From: Rhodococcus sp. ARC_M6
GTDB lineage: Bacteria > Actinomycetota > Actinomycetes > Mycobacteriales > Mycobacteriaceae
Direction of reading: 5' to 3'
Length of the DNA stretch: 64,000 bases
Assembly (NCBI RefSeq): GCF_022810305.1
Contig: NZ_JALGQH010000017.1
Location: forward strand, 56,096-120,095
The notes below the pieces were generated by a model, which was not told the DNA's origin, did no database searches, and was given only the letters and a program-made list of their open reading frames with translations. Both the position numbers and the translations under genes were made by a program. Positions 45,332-54,585 of the stretch are shown here, piece after piece. How positions within the stretch are numbered: position 1 is the stretch's first letter; each line of letters begins with the position of its first letter.

Positions 45332-47269
45332 ATGACACATAACCCGCGTTACCGGCCGTACGACGGAGGTCCCGATCCATTGGCCCCGCCGGTGGATCTT
45401 CGTGAGGCGCTGGCGGCGATCGGCGACGACGTTCTGGCCGGGACATCTCCGCGGCAGGCGTTGCGCGAGTTGCTGCGGCGCGGTAACCGCGACATGCGTG
45501 GGCTCGACGAACTCACGGCGGACGTGAATCGTCGTCGACGAGAGATGTTGCGTCGCAACAATCTCGGCGGAACTCTCGACGAGGTACGCAAACTCCTCGA
45601 CAAAGCAGTACTCGAGGAGCGCAAGGAGTTGGCCCGCGCGCTCGATGACGACGCACGGTTCAACGAGATGCGGATCGCGGAATTGCCGGCGTCGACGGCG
45701 CACGCGGTTCAGGATCTGGCAGATTACAACTGGCGTAGTGAGCAGGCGCATGCCGACTACGACAAGATCCGTGACCTTCTGGGACGTGAAGTGCTGGATC
45801 AGCGGTTCTCAGGCATGAAGCAGGCTCTCGAGGGTGCCACTGATGAAGATCGTGAGCAGATCCGAGAGATGCTGACAGATCTCAATCAATTGCTCGACGC
45901 TCATGCCCGCGGCAAGGACACCCCGCGGCAGTTCTCGGAGTTCATGGACAAGCACGGGCAGTATTTTCCCGACAATCCGAGAAATGTCGAGGAACTGTTG
46001 GACTCGCTGGCGCAGCGGGCGGCGGCAGCCCAGCGATTGCGAAATTCGCTTTCTCAGGAACAGCGTGACGAGCTGGACGCGTTGGCGCAGCAGGCTTTCG
46101 GTGATCCGAGTTTAATGAGCGAACTCAGCCAACTCGATCAGTTCCTGCAGGCAGCGAGGCCCAGCGAAGACTGGGAAGGTTCGCAGCAGTTTCGCGGCCA
46201 GCAGGGCATGGGTTTAGGGGAGGGCACCGGCGCACTGTCGGACATTGCCGAGTTGGAATCGCTGGCTGACCAACTGTCGCAACAGTATGCGGGCGCCGGT
46301 CTCGACGATATCGATCCGGAATTGTTGGCCAGGCAACTCGGCGACGAAGCAGCGGCCGACGTACGTACCCTTGCTGACCTCGAAAAGGCCTTGCAGGAGC
46401 AAGGTTTCTTCGATCGAGCACCCGACGGCCAATGGCGGTTGTCACCGAAGGCGATGCGGCAACTCGGCCAGACCGCACTCCGCGACGTCGCCGGTCAGTT
46501 GTCCTCGCGGACCGGACAGCGGTATACGCGTCGGGCTGGGGCGATGGGTGAACCCACCGGAGCGTCGCGGGAATGGGAGTTCGGTGACACCGAACCCTGG
46601 GATGTGACACGGACGATCACCAACGCGGTGTTGCGTGATCCGGGCCGAATTCCCGTGCGGCTCACGGTTGCCGACGTCGAGGTGGCAGAAACCGAACAGC
46701 GGAGCCAGGCCGCAGTGGCCTTGCTGGTGGACACGTCGTTTTCCATGGTGATGGAGGATCGCTGGGTTCCGATGAAGCGCACGGCGCTCGCGCTCAATCA
46801 TCTTGTCAGCACACGGTTTCGCAGCGATGAACTCCAACTCATCGCCTTCGGACGTCACGCTCACGTCCTGGACCCGTCGGAGCTTGCCGGGTTGGACGGA
46901 GCGTGGGATCAAGGGACCAACTTGCATCACGCGTTGTTGTTGGCGGCCAGGCATCTTCGACGCCATTCCAACGCCCAACCGGTGGTATTGATCGTCACAG
47001 ATGGTGAGCCGACCGCACACCTCGAACCCGACGGCGAGGCGCGATTCGACTATCCGCCGAGCGCCCGAACCCTTGGATTGACGGTCCGTGCTCTCGACGC
47101 TGTGGCGAGGTTGGGCGCGAAGGTGACGTTCTTCCGGCTCGGTGAAGACGCCGGCCTCGCTCGGGTGGTCGACCGCATGGCTCATCGGGTTGGCGGGCGT
47201 GTCATCGCTCCCGACGTGGAGGGTCTGGGCGCGGCAGTGGTCAGCGATTACATGCGCGGGCGGCGATAG
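45332..47269 (+). CDS. VWA domain protein, partner of the AAA+ ATPase
   Basis: 645 residues from ATG 45332, one base after the ATPase stop. Residues 1-430 are mostly helical and charged, with the LxQ/E heptad features of a coiled-coil scaffold; the C-terminal 200 residues are a von Willebrand A domain with the MIDAS motif DTSFS (VALLVDTSFSMVMED), a conserved Thr near DQGTNLHHALL, and the Asp of VLIVTDGEPT. It matches Rv0959. Probably binds a metal and is remodelled by the AAA+ partner. Cytoplasmic, as no signal is seen. Confidence 0.9.
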   Translation: MTHNPRYRPYDGGPDPLAPPVDLREALAAIGDDVLAGTSPRQALRELLRRGNRDMRGLDELTADVNRRRREMLRRNNLGGTLDEVRKLLDKAVLEERKELARALDDDARFNEMRIAELPASTAHAVQDLADYNWRSEQAHADYDKIRDLLGREVLDQRFSGMKQALEGATDEDREQIREMLTDLNQLLDAHARGKDTPRQFSEFMDKHGQYFPDNPRNVEELLDSLAQRAAAAQRLRNSLSQEQRDELDALAQQAFGDPSLMSELSQLDQFLQAARPSEDWEGSQQFRGQQGMGLGEGTGALSDIAELESLADQLSQQYAGAGLDDIDPELLARQLGDEAAADVRTLADLEKALQEQGFFDRAPDGQWRLSPKAMRQLGQTALRDVAGQLSSRTGQRYTRRAGAMGEPTGASREWEFGDTEPWDVTRTITNAVLRDPGRIPVRLTVADVEVAETEQRSQAAVALLVDTSFSMVMEDRWVPMKRTALALNHLVSTRFRSDELQLIAFGRHAHVLDPSELAGLDGAWDQGTNLHHALLLAARHLRRHSNAQPVVLIVTDGEPTAHLEPDGEARFDYPPSARTLGLTVRALDAVARLGAKVTFFRLGEDAGLARVVDRMAHRVGGRVIAPDVEGLGAAVVSDYMRGRR

Positions 47270-47279
47270 CGGACTTCGA

Positions 47280-47744
47280 TCAGCCGCTGACCACCTGACG
47301 GTCACCGAGTGGACTACTCAGATGCACGTCCAACGAGCCGAACACGGCTACGAGAATGCACAGTCTATTTGCAGCCTCCGGAAGCGCACCCGTTTGAAGC
47401 GTGACGGTGACCGTGGAATCGGTCTCCTCGACACTGGCGTGCGCGCCGTAACATTCCGGTGTCCCGGTCACGAAATGGACGGCAACGGTGGTCTCGTCCA
47501 CCTCTGACCAGGACTCGAACATGGTGTCCGACGCCCCGACGATGTCCGCGCGATCGGCGAAGACCGTACCGATATCGGAATCGTTCACTTGCGTGGGAAC
47601 GGGTGATCCGCGTCCCCAGTCGGCCGGAACTGCGCCCTGCGCCGCAAGTACTTTCGGCGCCGCGGGTGTTCCCGTGGACTGCGTGCCGAAAGAGCACCCT
47701 GCCAATGCCAGGGTGGCCAAAACTGCGAGGACGATTACGCGCAT
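47280..47744 (-). CDS. Lipoprotein of unknown function
   Basis: 154 residues from ATG 47744. The signal peptide ends in lipobox ALAGC with Cys17. The mature part has a Cys pair (TPECYGAHASVEETDSTVTV and ANRLCILVAV), probably a disulfide, in a beta-sandwich-like pattern. Family not recognised. It points at the VWA gene (11 bases apart, convergent) and follows the AEC transporter by 19 bases. Confidence 0.7.
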   Translation of the reverse strand: MRVIVLAVLATLALAGCSFGTQSTGTPAAPKVLAAQGAVPADWGRGSPVPTQVNDSDIGTVFADRADIVGASDTMFESWSEVDETTVAVHFVTGTPECYGAHASVEETDSTVTVTLQTGALPEAANRLCILVAVFGSLDVHLSSPLGDRQVVSG

Positions 47745-47763
47745 GCATCCACCGTAACCCTGG

Positions 47764-48702
47764 TCAAGCGAGCAACGCTGTGACCAGCGCAATCGCCGGA
47801 ATTGATGCCAAAGTGGTGACAAAAGCGCTGTCGCGAGCCAGCACCATACCGCGGCGATAGCGACTCGCGTAGATGAAGACGTTCTGAGCCGTCGGCAAGG
47901 TGGAGACGACAACGATCGCGAACAATTGGTGGCCGTCGACACCGAGTAGGAAATGCGCCATCAGATAGGCGAGCACCGGTTGAACCACAATTTTGAGCGT
48001 CGACGCCAAGGCGACATCACGTCGGGGGCTCGAGCCCTTTTCCAATACACGCACGCCGTACAAGGACAGCCCGAACGCGAGCAGAGCGCCGGGAACGGAC
48101 GTGGCCCCGATCAGTTCGAACGGCTGCATCAGCGCCCGCGGTGGTGCCCAGCCGACAAGTGCAACCGTCAAGCCTGCCGCACCGGCCAATACGATCGGGT
48201 TCTTGAACGGAGCGGTCACCGTGTCGATGAGCGACAGCTTCTCGGCGTCGGGGCCACGCAAGGCGGTGAGATCGAGAATCGTCAACGCGATGGGGGAGTA
48301 GACGACGATCTGGAACAGCAGCAGCGGAGCGACAAATGTGGCGTCGCCAAGTACAAAAACAGCGATGGGAATACCGAGGTTCGCTGAGTTCACGTACGAC
48401 GCGGAGAGCGCGCCGATCGTCAGTTCCGGTAGCGGTCGATCCAGCCAGATTTTGGCCACGAGGACGTATAGCGCGCCGACGGCAAAGGCGGTGGCCGACG
48501 CTACCGCGAGGGTTGGGGAGAAGATCACCGACAGATCCGACGACGCGAGTGTCGTGAACAGCAAAGCCGGCGTCGCCACAAAGAATACGAGGCGGCCGAG
48601 AACGAACTGCCCGTGATCGCCCAGAGTGCCCAGACGCCCCAGCAGGTATCCGATTGCGATCACCACGAAGATGACGGTGAAACCCGCAACAACTCCCGAC
48701 AC
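47764..48702 (-). CDS. AEC family transporter (auxin efflux carrier type)
   Basis: 312 residues, about ten transmembrane helices in two inverted halves. Landmarks: FVVIAIGYLLGRLG, SASYVNSANLGIPIAVFVLGD (broken helix with the conserved Asn and Gly-Ile-Pro), and STLPTAQNVFIYASRY near the end. Bacterial members move malate, malonate or other carboxylates. It is probably cotranscribed with the lipoprotein gene. Confidence 0.85.
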   Translation of the reverse strand: MSGVVAGFTVIFVVIAIGYLLGRLGTLGDHGQFVLGRLVFFVATPALLFTTLASSDLSVIFSPTLAVASATAFAVGALYVLVAKIWLDRPLPELTIGALSASYVNSANLGIPIAVFVLGDATFVAPLLLFQIVVYSPIALTILDLTALRGPDAEKLSLIDTVTAPFKNPIVLAGAAGLTVALVGWAPPRALMQPFELIGATSVPGALLAFGLSLYGVRVLEKGSSPRRDVALASTLKIVVQPVLAYLMAHFLLGVDGHQLFAIVVVSTLPTAQNVFIYASRYRRGMVLARDSAFVTTLASIPAIALVTALLA

Positions 48703-48741
48703 GCTGCGGGCACCTCTCTGCTAGGGAAATACGGGCAAGAA

Positions 48742-48774
48742 AAAGGCCGCGCAGTCGATGACTGCGCGGCCTTT
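48742..48774 (-). terminator. Terminator after rpsR
   Basis: A perfect 14-base-pair stem (48742-48755 with 48761-48774). It closes the minus-strand ribosomal protein operon 12 bases after the rpsR stop, with a run of T on the minus strand. Confidence 0.85.
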
Positions 48775-48785
48775 CCAGAAACTGA

Positions 48786-49043
48786 CTACCGTGCGGCGGT
48801 GAAGGGGAGCAACGCCATTTCGCGTGCGTTCTTCACTGCAACGGCGACCTGACGCTGCTGCTGCGGGGTCAGGCCCGTGACACGACGGCTACGGATCTTG
48901 CCACGATCCGAAATGAACGTGCGAAGCAAGTTGATGTCCTTGTAATCGACATGCGTGATCTTCGCTGCGAACAACGGGTTCTTCTTGGGCTTACGTCCCT
49001 CTACGGGACGTGGCTTCTTCGACGGTGAACGCTTGACTGCCAT
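48786..49043 (-). CDS. rpsR: Ribosomal protein bS18, zinc-free paralogue
   Basis: 85 residues. The core of S18 is unmistakable: [40 protein letters not shown] (cited in parts). There is no cysteine, whereas zinc-binding forms have a Cys set, so this is the C-minus version induced when zinc is scarce. Last gene of the rpmB-rpmG-rpsN-rpsR operon, the mycobacterial Rv2055c-Rv2058c order. It would replace the zinc form in 30S subunits. Confidence 0.92.
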   Translation of the reverse strand: MAVKRSPSKKPRPVEGRKPKKNPLFAAKITHVDYKDINLLRTFISDRGKIRSRRVTGLTPQQQRQVAVAVKNAREMALLPFTAAR

Positions 49044-49052
49044 CCGACTTCC

Positions 49053-49358
49053 TTACCAGCTCGACTTGTGTACGCCAGGCAGTTCCCCACGGTGCGCCAT
49101 TTCTCGCACGCGTATCCGGGAGAGCCCGAACTTCCGCAGGTGGCCGCGCGGACGTCCATCCGCAGCGTCTCGATTGCGTAATCGTACCGGACTGGCGTCG
49201 CGTGGTAGACGTTGCAGGGTCGCCTGGGCTTTTGTGCGCTCTTCCGGGGAGCTTTTCGGGGAGCGGATCGCCTCCTTCAGTAAGGCTCGCTGTTCGGCGT
49301 ATCGCGAGACGATGACCCGCCGTTGGTTGTTTTTCGCGATCTTCGACTTCTTCGCCAT
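49053..49358 (-). CDS. rpsN: Ribosomal protein uS14, zinc-free paralogue
   Basis: 101 residues, the long S14 form: [14 protein letters not shown] start, [22 protein letters not shown], and the typical ending [18 protein letters not shown]. The short zinc form has a CxxC...CxxC set; none is present. Third gene of the operon, 9 bases before rpsR. Confidence 0.95.
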   Translation of the reverse strand: MAKKSKIAKNNQRRVIVSRYAEQRALLKEAIRSPKSSPEERTKAQATLQRLPRDASPVRLRNRDAADGRPRGHLRKFGLSRIRVREMAHRGELPGVHKSSW

Positions 49359-49360
49359 GC

Positions 49361-49525
49361 CTACTTCTCCTCTCGGAATTCGACGTGCCTGCGAACGCCC
49401 GGGTCGTACTTCTTCAGGACCAGGCGGTCGGGGTCGTTGCGACGGTTCTTGCGGGTCACATACGTGTATCCGGTTCCGGCAGTTGACTTCAGTTTCACGA
49501 TCGGACGGATTTCGTTTCGGGCCAC
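49361..49525 (-). CDS. rpmG: Ribosomal protein bL33, zinc-free paralogue
   Basis: 54 residues from GTG 49525. The sequence [20 protein letters not shown], then [20 protein letters not shown] and [14 protein letters not shown] is the normal bL33, without any of the four cysteines. One base separates its start from the rpmB stop. Too short to appear in long ORF lists. Confidence 0.95.
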   Translation of the reverse strand: MARNEIRPIVKLKSTAGTGYTYVTRKNRRNDPDRLVLKKYDPGVRRHVEFREEK

Positions 49526-49526
49526 G

Positions 49527-49763
49527 TCACACCTTCTCGCCGCGAGCGCGGATCCGGGCGAGTACTGATTCGATGCCGTCGCGGTCGATGGTCTTGATGC
49601 CCTTGGCTGAGAGGGTGAGCGTGATTCGGCGCCCCTCGCTGGGCACGACGTATGTCTTGCGCTGGATGTTCGGATTCCAACGGCGGTTCGAACGCTTGTG
49701 GGAATGCGAGACGGATTTTCCGAATCCCGGCGCGCGTCCGGTCACTTGGCAGTGAGCCGACAT
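49527..49763 (-). CDS. rpmB: Ribosomal protein bL28, zinc-free paralogue
   Basis: 78 residues from ATG 49763. It begins [20 protein letters not shown] and continues [14 protein letters not shown], as in the mycobacterial C-minus L28; only one Cys of the zinc set remains. First gene of the operon. A candidate Zur box lies 24-37 bases upstream. Confidence 0.95.
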   Translation of the reverse strand: MSAHCQVTGRAPGFGKSVSHSHKRSNRRWNPNIQRKTYVVPSEGRRITLTLSAKGIKTIDRDGIESVLARIRARGEKV

Positions 49764-49786
49764 GTCTCTTCCTTTCATTTTGAAGA

Positions 49787-49800
49787 TGAAAACCATTTTC
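49787..49800 (-). promoter_or_regulatory. Candidate Zur box of the rpmB operon
   Basis: TGAAAACCATTTTC is a near-palindrome (GAAAA/TTTTC halves) of the type bound by the zinc repressor Zur (mycobacterial consensus TGAAAATGATTTTCA). It is 24 bases from the rpmB start. Confidence 0.6.
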
Positions 49801-49838
49801 GACAAAGCGATGAGATCAATGTAGCGTTCCGAGTTGTT

Positions 49839-49851
49839 AATGACAATCATT
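49839..49851 (+). promoter_or_regulatory. Candidate Zur box of the CobW operon
   Basis: AATGACAATCATT, with AATGA/TCATT halves, matches the core of actinobacterial Zur sites. It is 17 bases before the CobW-like start and 52 bases from the other box. Confidence 0.6.
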
Positions 49852-49867
49852 CCCATGAGGAGGCACC

Positions 49868-51085
49868 GTGAATACGAACCTGGACGGCAGGACTCCGCTG
49901 GTTCTGGTTTCCGGCGTGAGCGGATCTGCGACAGGTGCGGCGCGTTCACTCCTGCGAACCGGAACCGTGGTGGTGCATCACGATCTGAGCCACCTCCGCG
50001 AAGGAGTCGTACGTCGGACCGTCACGTCCATCGCCGGCAACACGGTGTCCGAACGAGAGACCATCCTCGAACTCGCTCATGGATGCGTCTCCTGCACCCT
50101 GAGCCGCGACGTGCTGCCACTGCTGCGTCGACTGCACTCACGGAGTTCGGTTCAGCGCATCGTTCTCCTGCTCGACCCTGAGCTCGAACCCGAAGCGCTG
50201 TGCTGGGCGATCGAGCACGTCGACGTAGTCGGCGTTGTCGGCCAACTGGACGGCCCTGCATTGCGGGATGTCCGCGTCGACGCCGTAGTGACCTGTATCG
50301 ACGCCGAAACATGGCTGGCCGATGCCACCGGGGACGAAGCATTCGATATAGACAGCGAGAGCGACCGCACCATTGCGCAGGTGGTCGTCGGGCAAGTCGA
50401 GTTTGCCGACGCACTTGTAGTCAGAGGTTCCGAGAACCTCGACAGTTGGCACCGGTCGCGTCTGAACGCCGTTCTGACGCGGCTCGCGCCCGGGGTGCCG
50501 GTCCGCGATGACAGAGGGAACGTCGAAGACCTGCTACTTGCGGTGCCGACGGACGCCCGGCGTGGAGAACTCACCGACGCTCACTCCCCGTTGTTGCGTC
50601 GTCAGCCGTCGCTCGACGAAAGCAGTGGTGTCGTGCTCGTCGAATTCACCGCCAATCGGCCGTTCCACCCCGGACGACTGCACGAGGCGATCGACGTCCT
50701 ACTCGACGGCGTCGTGTGCTCGCGTGGTCGTCTCTGGCTGGCGACGCAACCTGGCGAAGCGCTGTGGCTCGAATCTGCGGGCGGGGGACTGCGGGTCGCG
50801 AGTGCGGACACCTGGCTGGCTGCCATGACAGCCGAACAATTCGAGCGGGTTCCGCCTGAGCGTCAGGCGCTCGCGGCGCTCAATGGGACGAGCGTTTCGG
50901 TGACCGTGACACCTCGATTGTCGTGCTGGTGTGTGACGGCAATCCACTCGAGATTGACCGAGCCCTGCAGTACGCACTGGTCACCGACGAGGAACTGGCC
51001 GACGAGAAATCCTGGGCGAGCTGGGATGACCCGTTCGGTGAATTCCATGAAGACCCGTGCGACGAATCCGAATCGACTTATGTAG
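49868..51085 (+). CDS. CobW/COG0523-like zinc metallochaperone, frameshifted C-terminus
   Basis: 405 residues as the frame runs from GTG 49868. The COG0523 family helps place or distribute metal, here most likely zinc, as it is beside a Zur box. GCVSCTL replaces the usual metal-binding CxCC motif, and the P-loop is degenerate ([13 protein letters not shown] lacks the Lys of GxxGxGKT). The C-terminal domain breaks near 50893: the frame continues as junk ([14 protein letters not shown]...) while the real C-terminus is in another frame to 51117. The real frame would end overlapping rpmE by 4 bases. Either a natural -1-type lesion or a one-base error. Confidence 0.75.
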   Translation: MNTNLDGRTPLVLVSGVSGSATGAARSLLRTGTVVVHHDLSHLREGVVRRTVTSIAGNTVSERETILELAHGCVSCTLSRDVLPLLRRLHSRSSVQRIVLLLDPELEPEALCWAIEHVDVVGVVGQLDGPALRDVRVDAVVTCIDAETWLADATGDEAFDIDSESDRTIAQVVVGQVEFADALVVRGSENLDSWHRSRLNAVLTRLAPGVPVRDDRGNVEDLLLAVPTDARRGELTDAHSPLLRRQPSLDESSGVVLVEFTANRPFHPGRLHEAIDVLLDGVVCSRGRLWLATQPGEALWLESAGGGLRVASADTWLAAMTAEQFERVPPERQALAALNGTSVSVTVTPRLSCWCVTAIHSRLTEPCSTHWSPTRNWPTRNPGRAGMTRSVNSMKTRATNPNRLM

Positions 51086-51117
51086 AAACCGAATTCACAT
51101 GTGAAGGAAACGAATGA
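50893..51117 (+). pseudogene. Displaced C-terminal part of the CobW-like gene
   Basis: In the frame one base back from the upstream part, translation gives [20 protein letters not shown], then [20 protein letters not shown] and [15 protein letters not shown]. This is the normal CobW C-terminal pattern (WDxxxGDR...L...LLTDEE...DPF). It ends with TGA at 51115-51117, overlapping the rpmE ATG at 51114. The junction near 50890 shows no classical slippery heptamer. Confidence 0.7.
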
Positions 51118-51368
51118 AAAAGCAGATGCACCCCGACTATCATCCGGTGGTGTTCCAGGACGCTAATACCGGCAAGTGCTTCCTCACTCGCTCGACAGTG
51201 ACCAGCGATCGGACCATGGACTGGGCAGACGGCAACACCTACCCGCTACTGGTCGTCGACGTCACAAGCGACTCACACCCGTTCTGGACCGGCGCACAAC
51301 GAGTTATGGACACTGCCGGACGCGTCGAGAAGTTCGAGCGTCGCTACGGAAAGCGCACGGTGATCTGA
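51114..51368 (+). CDS. rpmE2: Ribosomal protein bL31, zinc-free (type B)
   Basis: 84 residues: [20 protein letters not shown], then [20 protein letters not shown] and FERRYGK. This is type B L31, longer than the zinc-binding form and without CxxC. Its ATG overlaps the proper CobW stop and its TGA overlaps the rpmF ATG (TGATG). Confidence 0.95.
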   Translation: MKKQMHPDYHPVVFQDANTGKCFLTRSTVTSDRTMDWADGNTYPLLVVDVTSDSHPFWTGAQRVMDTAGRVEKFERRYGKRTVI

Positions 51369-51541
51369 TGGCTGTTCCCAAGCGGAAGATGTCCCGGTCC
51401 AACACCCGCAGTCGCCGCGCGCAGTGGAAGGCGACCGTGCCCGATCTGGTCACCGTCACTGCCTTCGGCCAGACACATCGAGTTCCCCGGCGACTGGTCA
51501 AAGCCGTCCGACTCGGGGTGATAGACCCCAACCGAATCTGA
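51368..51541 (+). CDS. rpmF: Ribosomal protein bL32, zinc-free
   Basis: 57 residues. The start [20 protein letters not shown] is classic L32, and the zinc Cys pairs are absent. The ATG shares a base with the rpmE2 stop. Last gene of the Zur-controlled operon. Confidence 0.93.
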   Translation: MAVPKRKMSRSNTRSRRAQWKATVPDLVTVTAFGQTHRVPRRLVKAVRLGVIDPNRI

Positions 51542-51559
51542 CCGTGGGATCCTTGGCCG

Positions 51560-52171
51560 GTGCTGCTGACGATCCTCGAACTGGTGGGCATCGTGGCGTT
51601 TGCGGCTTCCGGTGCTCTGGTCGGTGTCACCAAGCGGCTCGATATTTTCGGAGTGTGCTCGGTGGGAGTCTTCACCGGCATCGGCGGCGGTATCGTCCGA
51701 GACCTTCTCCTCGGCGTCCATCCGCCGAGTTCGTTGAGCAGTTGGCCGTACTTCGGTACCGCCGCGGTGACGTCGCTGCTCGTGTTCTATCTGCACGAGC
51801 CGCTCAACCGATTGCGTCGTGAAATCCTGGCGCTCGACGCACTGGGAATGGGGCTGTTCGCGAGTACCGGCACCATCATCGCGTTGGAGAACAATGCCAG
51901 TTCGCTCGCCGCGACATTGATCGGCGCCACCGCCGCGATCGGCGGCGGAGTGATCCGCGACGTTCTCGTCAACGAGGTACCGCTCCTGCTCCACAAGGAT
52001 CTCTACGCGGTGCCGGCGCTCCTCGGGGCTGCGTCGGTGGTCACAGTTTCGGAGTTCGGACTGTCCACGAACGGCGCACTGCTGTGTGGCACCGTATTTG
52101 CTGCAGTGTTCAGATTGCTTGCGTTATGGCGTCATTGGGGCCTGCCCGGACCCCGGCGTACCGAAGACTGA
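51560..52171 (+). CDS. TRIC-type trimeric cation channel (UPF0126)
   Basis: 203 residues from GTG 51560. Six hydrophobic helices form two repeats, each with a glycine motif: [15 protein letters not shown] and [19 protein letters not shown]. These kink helices 2 and 5 of the TRIC pore. It would conduct potassium or sodium across the membrane. The start lies 18 bases after rpmF, but it is not an obvious Zur-operon member; transcription could be shared. Confidence 0.85.
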   Translation: MLLTILELVGIVAFAASGALVGVTKRLDIFGVCSVGVFTGIGGGIVRDLLLGVHPPSSLSSWPYFGTAAVTSLLVFYLHEPLNRLRREILALDALGMGLFASTGTIIALENNASSLAATLIGATAAIGGGVIRDVLVNEVPLLLHKDLYAVPALLGAASVVTVSEFGLSTNGALLCGTVFAAVFRLLALWRHWGLPGPRRTED

Positions 52172-52202
52172 CCGCGACACGCCGAAGCGCAGAATGGGCC
52201 CC

Positions 52203-52221
52203 TCTCAGCCCTATCTCAGCA
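52203..52221 (+). promoter_or_regulatory. Candidate MprA box before mprA
   Basis: Two 8-base direct repeats, TCTCAGCC and TCTCAGCA, are separated by CTA. They end 20 bases upstream of the mprA ATG and have the same spacing as the repeat before pepD, matching the loosely conserved direct-repeat MprA box of mycobacteria. Confidence 0.65.
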
Positions 52222-52241
52222 CATGCGTCCAAACTGTCGGT

Positions 52242-52928
52242 ATGCGTATTTTGGTGGTCGACGACGACCGAGCGGTTCGCGAGTCGCTGCGGCGGTCGCT
52301 CAGCTTCAACGGCTACACGGTCGAGCTCGCGGTCGACGGACTCGACGCACTCGAAAAGATTATCGCCAACCGTCCCGACGCCGTTGTTCTCGACGTCATG
52401 ATGCCGCGCCTCGACGGTCTCGAAGTGTGCCGCCGTCTGCGAAGTGCCGGGGACGATCTGCCCATCCTCGTGCTCACCGCCCGCGACTCGGTCAGTGAGC
52501 GGGTCGCCGGCCTCGATGCGGGTGCCGACGATTACCTCCCCAAGCCGTTCGCTTTGGAAGAGTTGCTCGCCCGCTTGCGTGCGCTGCTCCGCCGGACTGC
52601 GCCTGATCCGGACGCTGATTCCGAGATGATGAGTTTCGAAGACCTCACCCTCGACCCCGTCACGCGCGAGGTCAAGCGCGGCGAGAGGTCCATCAGCCTC
52701 ACCCGGACAGAGTTTTCACTCCTCGAAATGTTGATGGCGAACCCGCGCCGAGTCCTCACTCGTGGGCGCATCCTCGAAGAGGTGTGGGGATACGACTTCC
52801 CGACCTCCGGAAACGCACTCGAGGTCTACGTCGGGTATCTGCGTCGCAAGACCGAAGCAGATGGTGAACCGAGGTTGATTCACACCGTCCGCGGCGTTGG
52901 CTACGTCCTTCGGGAGACGCCCCCGTGA
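52242..52928 (+). CDS. mprA: Response regulator MprA
   Basis: 228 residues from ATG 52242. OmpR/PhoB type. The receiver domain has Asp8/Asp9, phospho-acceptor Asp51 ([12 protein letters not shown]), Thr79 and Lys101; the C-terminal winged helix has [20 protein letters not shown] and the wing [11 protein letters not shown]. It answers envelope stress and regulates pepD. The gene order mprA-mprB-pepD-moaB2 is that of Rv0981-Rv0984. Confidence 0.93.
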   Translation: MRILVVDDDRAVRESLRRSLSFNGYTVELAVDGLDALEKIIANRPDAVVLDVMMPRLDGLEVCRRLRSAGDDLPILVLTARDSVSERVAGLDAGADDYLPKPFALEELLARLRALLRRTAPDPDADSEMMSFEDLTLDPVTREVKRGERSISLTRTEFSLLEMLMANPRRVLTRGRILEEVWGYDFPTSGNALEVYVGYLRRKTEADGEPRLIHTVRGVGYVLRETPP

Positions 52929-54376
52929 TCACCGCTCCGTCCGGGAAGAATGCCGAACCGAAGAACTCACAGATTCCCGCCGGTACGCCGGCGGGGATGC
53001 GCCCTCCGATGCAATTGACCCGTTCGGTGTCGTTGCGTTGGCGGGTCACACTGCTCGCGGCGTCCGTCGTGGCGATCGCGGTGGCTGTCATGGCCATTGC
53101 GGCCTACGCCGTTGTCTCACGCGCGCTCTATGCCGATGTCGATCACCAATTGCGCACCCGCGCAGCCGTTCTCATTGACAGTAATGTCGTGCGGTTCGAT
53201 CCGCGATACATCAGCGGTGCGACGCTCTACACCACCGATATCAGTGTTGCACTGATCTTCTCGAATCTCGACACCTACCAGCCTCCGGGCTCCGACGTCC
53301 CGATCGGTGACGCCGAAATCGCGGTGGCACGTGGGATTTCCGACTCGTCGCTACGGACCGTCGACGGGCAGCGTGTACTCGCGCAGCGGACCCACGACGG
53401 AAGCGCTTTGGTGATCGCGCAACGGCTCGAGCCCACCGGCGCAGTGCTCGATCGGCTTGCCTGGGTGCTGTTCGTCGTCGGCGGATGCGGTGTCATCCTG
53501 GCCGCAGTGGCCGGGACAACAGTGGGCCGCACAGGTTTACGACCGATCGCACGATTGACGGCTGCGACCGAGCGAGTGGCCAGAACCGACGATCTGACCC
53601 AGATCCCGGTAACCGGCAGTGACGAATTGGCGCGTCTGACCGAGAGTTTCAACACGATGCTCCGGGCCCTCGCCGAATCTCGGGAGAGGCAAAGCAGGCT
53701 CGTTGCCGACGCCGGCCACGAACTGCGCACACCGCTGACATCGCTCCGTACCAACATGGAACTCCTTATCGCGTCGAGTCGGCCAGGTGCACCGCAGATT
53801 CCGGACGAGGACATGAAAGAACTGCGCGCCGACGTCGTCGCACAGATCGAAGAACTGTCCACCCTCGTCGGCGACCTTGTCGATCTCGCGCGGGAGGACG
53901 CACCCGAAACCGTCTACGAGAGAGTCGATGTGAGTGACGTCGTCGAACGCTCACTCGAACGAGCGCGTCGACGCCGCAACGAGATCGAATTCGATGCGGT
54001 GACAACACCTTGGTTTGTCTACGGCGATCAAGCCGGTCTTTCGCGCGCAGTCCTCAACGTCCTCGACAATGCTGCGAAGTGGAGCCCGAAGGGTGAAAAG
54101 GTGCATGTCGAAATGCGTCCCGTCGGCCAAGGCTTGTTGGAATTGACGGTCAGTGATGCGGGACCGGGCATTCCGGAGGAGGATCGGGAGTTGGTGTTCG
54201 ATCGTTTCTACCGGTCCACAGCGGCGCGTTCCATGCCGGGATCCGGACTAGGACTGGCGATTGTGCGTCAAGTCGTGATCAAACACGGCGGCACTATCGC
54301 GATCGACGAATCCGATCGAGGTGGGGCACTGGTTCGAATTGTGCTGCCAGGTGAACCGGGGCCGACCGCCGCGTAA
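52925..54376 (+). CDS. mprB: Sensor histidine kinase MprB
   Basis: 483 residues from GTG 52925, overlapping mprA by 4 bases. TM1 near 40-60, an external sensor region to about 180, TM2 near 180-200, a HAMP linker, then the HisKA dimerisation helix with His265 ([13 protein letters not shown]). The catalytic domain has N ([11 protein letters not shown]), G1 ([11 protein letters not shown]), F (FDRFYR) and G2 ([12 protein letters not shown]). It senses envelope stress, in mycobacteria via DnaK binding. Confidence 0.93.
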   Translation: MITAPSGKNAEPKNSQIPAGTPAGMRPPMQLTRSVSLRWRVTLLAASVVAIAVAVMAIAAYAVVSRALYADVDHQLRTRAAVLIDSNVVRFDPRYISGATLYTTDISVALIFSNLDTYQPPGSDVPIGDAEIAVARGISDSSLRTVDGQRVLAQRTHDGSALVIAQRLEPTGAVLDRLAWVLFVVGGCGVILAAVAGTTVGRTGLRPIARLTAATERVARTDDLTQIPVTGSDELARLTESFNTMLRALAESRERQSRLVADAGHELRTPLTSLRTNMELLIASSRPGAPQIPDEDMKELRADVVAQIEELSTLVGDLVDLAREDAPETVYERVDVSDVVERSLERARRRRNEIEFDAVTTPWFVYGDQAGLSRAVLNVLDNAAKWSPKGEKVHVEMRPVGQGLLELTVSDAGPGIPEEDRELVFDRFYRSTAARSMPGSGLGLAIVRQVVIKHGGTIAIDESDRGGALVRIVLPGEPGPTAA

Positions 54377-54497
54377 GCGCTCGAATAGGATTAATTGAGT
54401 ATTATGTTCGGGGCTAAGGCTTTTCGTCGACCCTGAACCAAAGTTCGAGCCAAAGATTGTGAATTCACTGCAAACTCTGGGCAAAGTGACAGGTACG

Positions 54498-54516
54498 TCT
54501 CAGCGCCTTCTCAGCA
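54498..54516 (+). promoter_or_regulatory. Candidate MprA box before pepD
   Basis: TCTCAGCG and TCTCAGCA, separated by CCT, repeat the spacing and sequence seen before mprA. It lies 69 bases before the pepD ATG. Confidence 0.65.
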
Positions 54517-54585
54517 GCGCAAGGCAAGCTTGTCGTCAACACAGTTGTGACCGCCGTAGGTGGTCACCGAGACGAAAGCGAGCCG

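Noticed and set aside
50870..50920. Programmed -1 frameshift in the CobW-like gene
   Set aside because: No slippery heptamer or downstream pseudoknot candidate is obvious; a mutation or sequencing error is simpler. Kept as an open finding.
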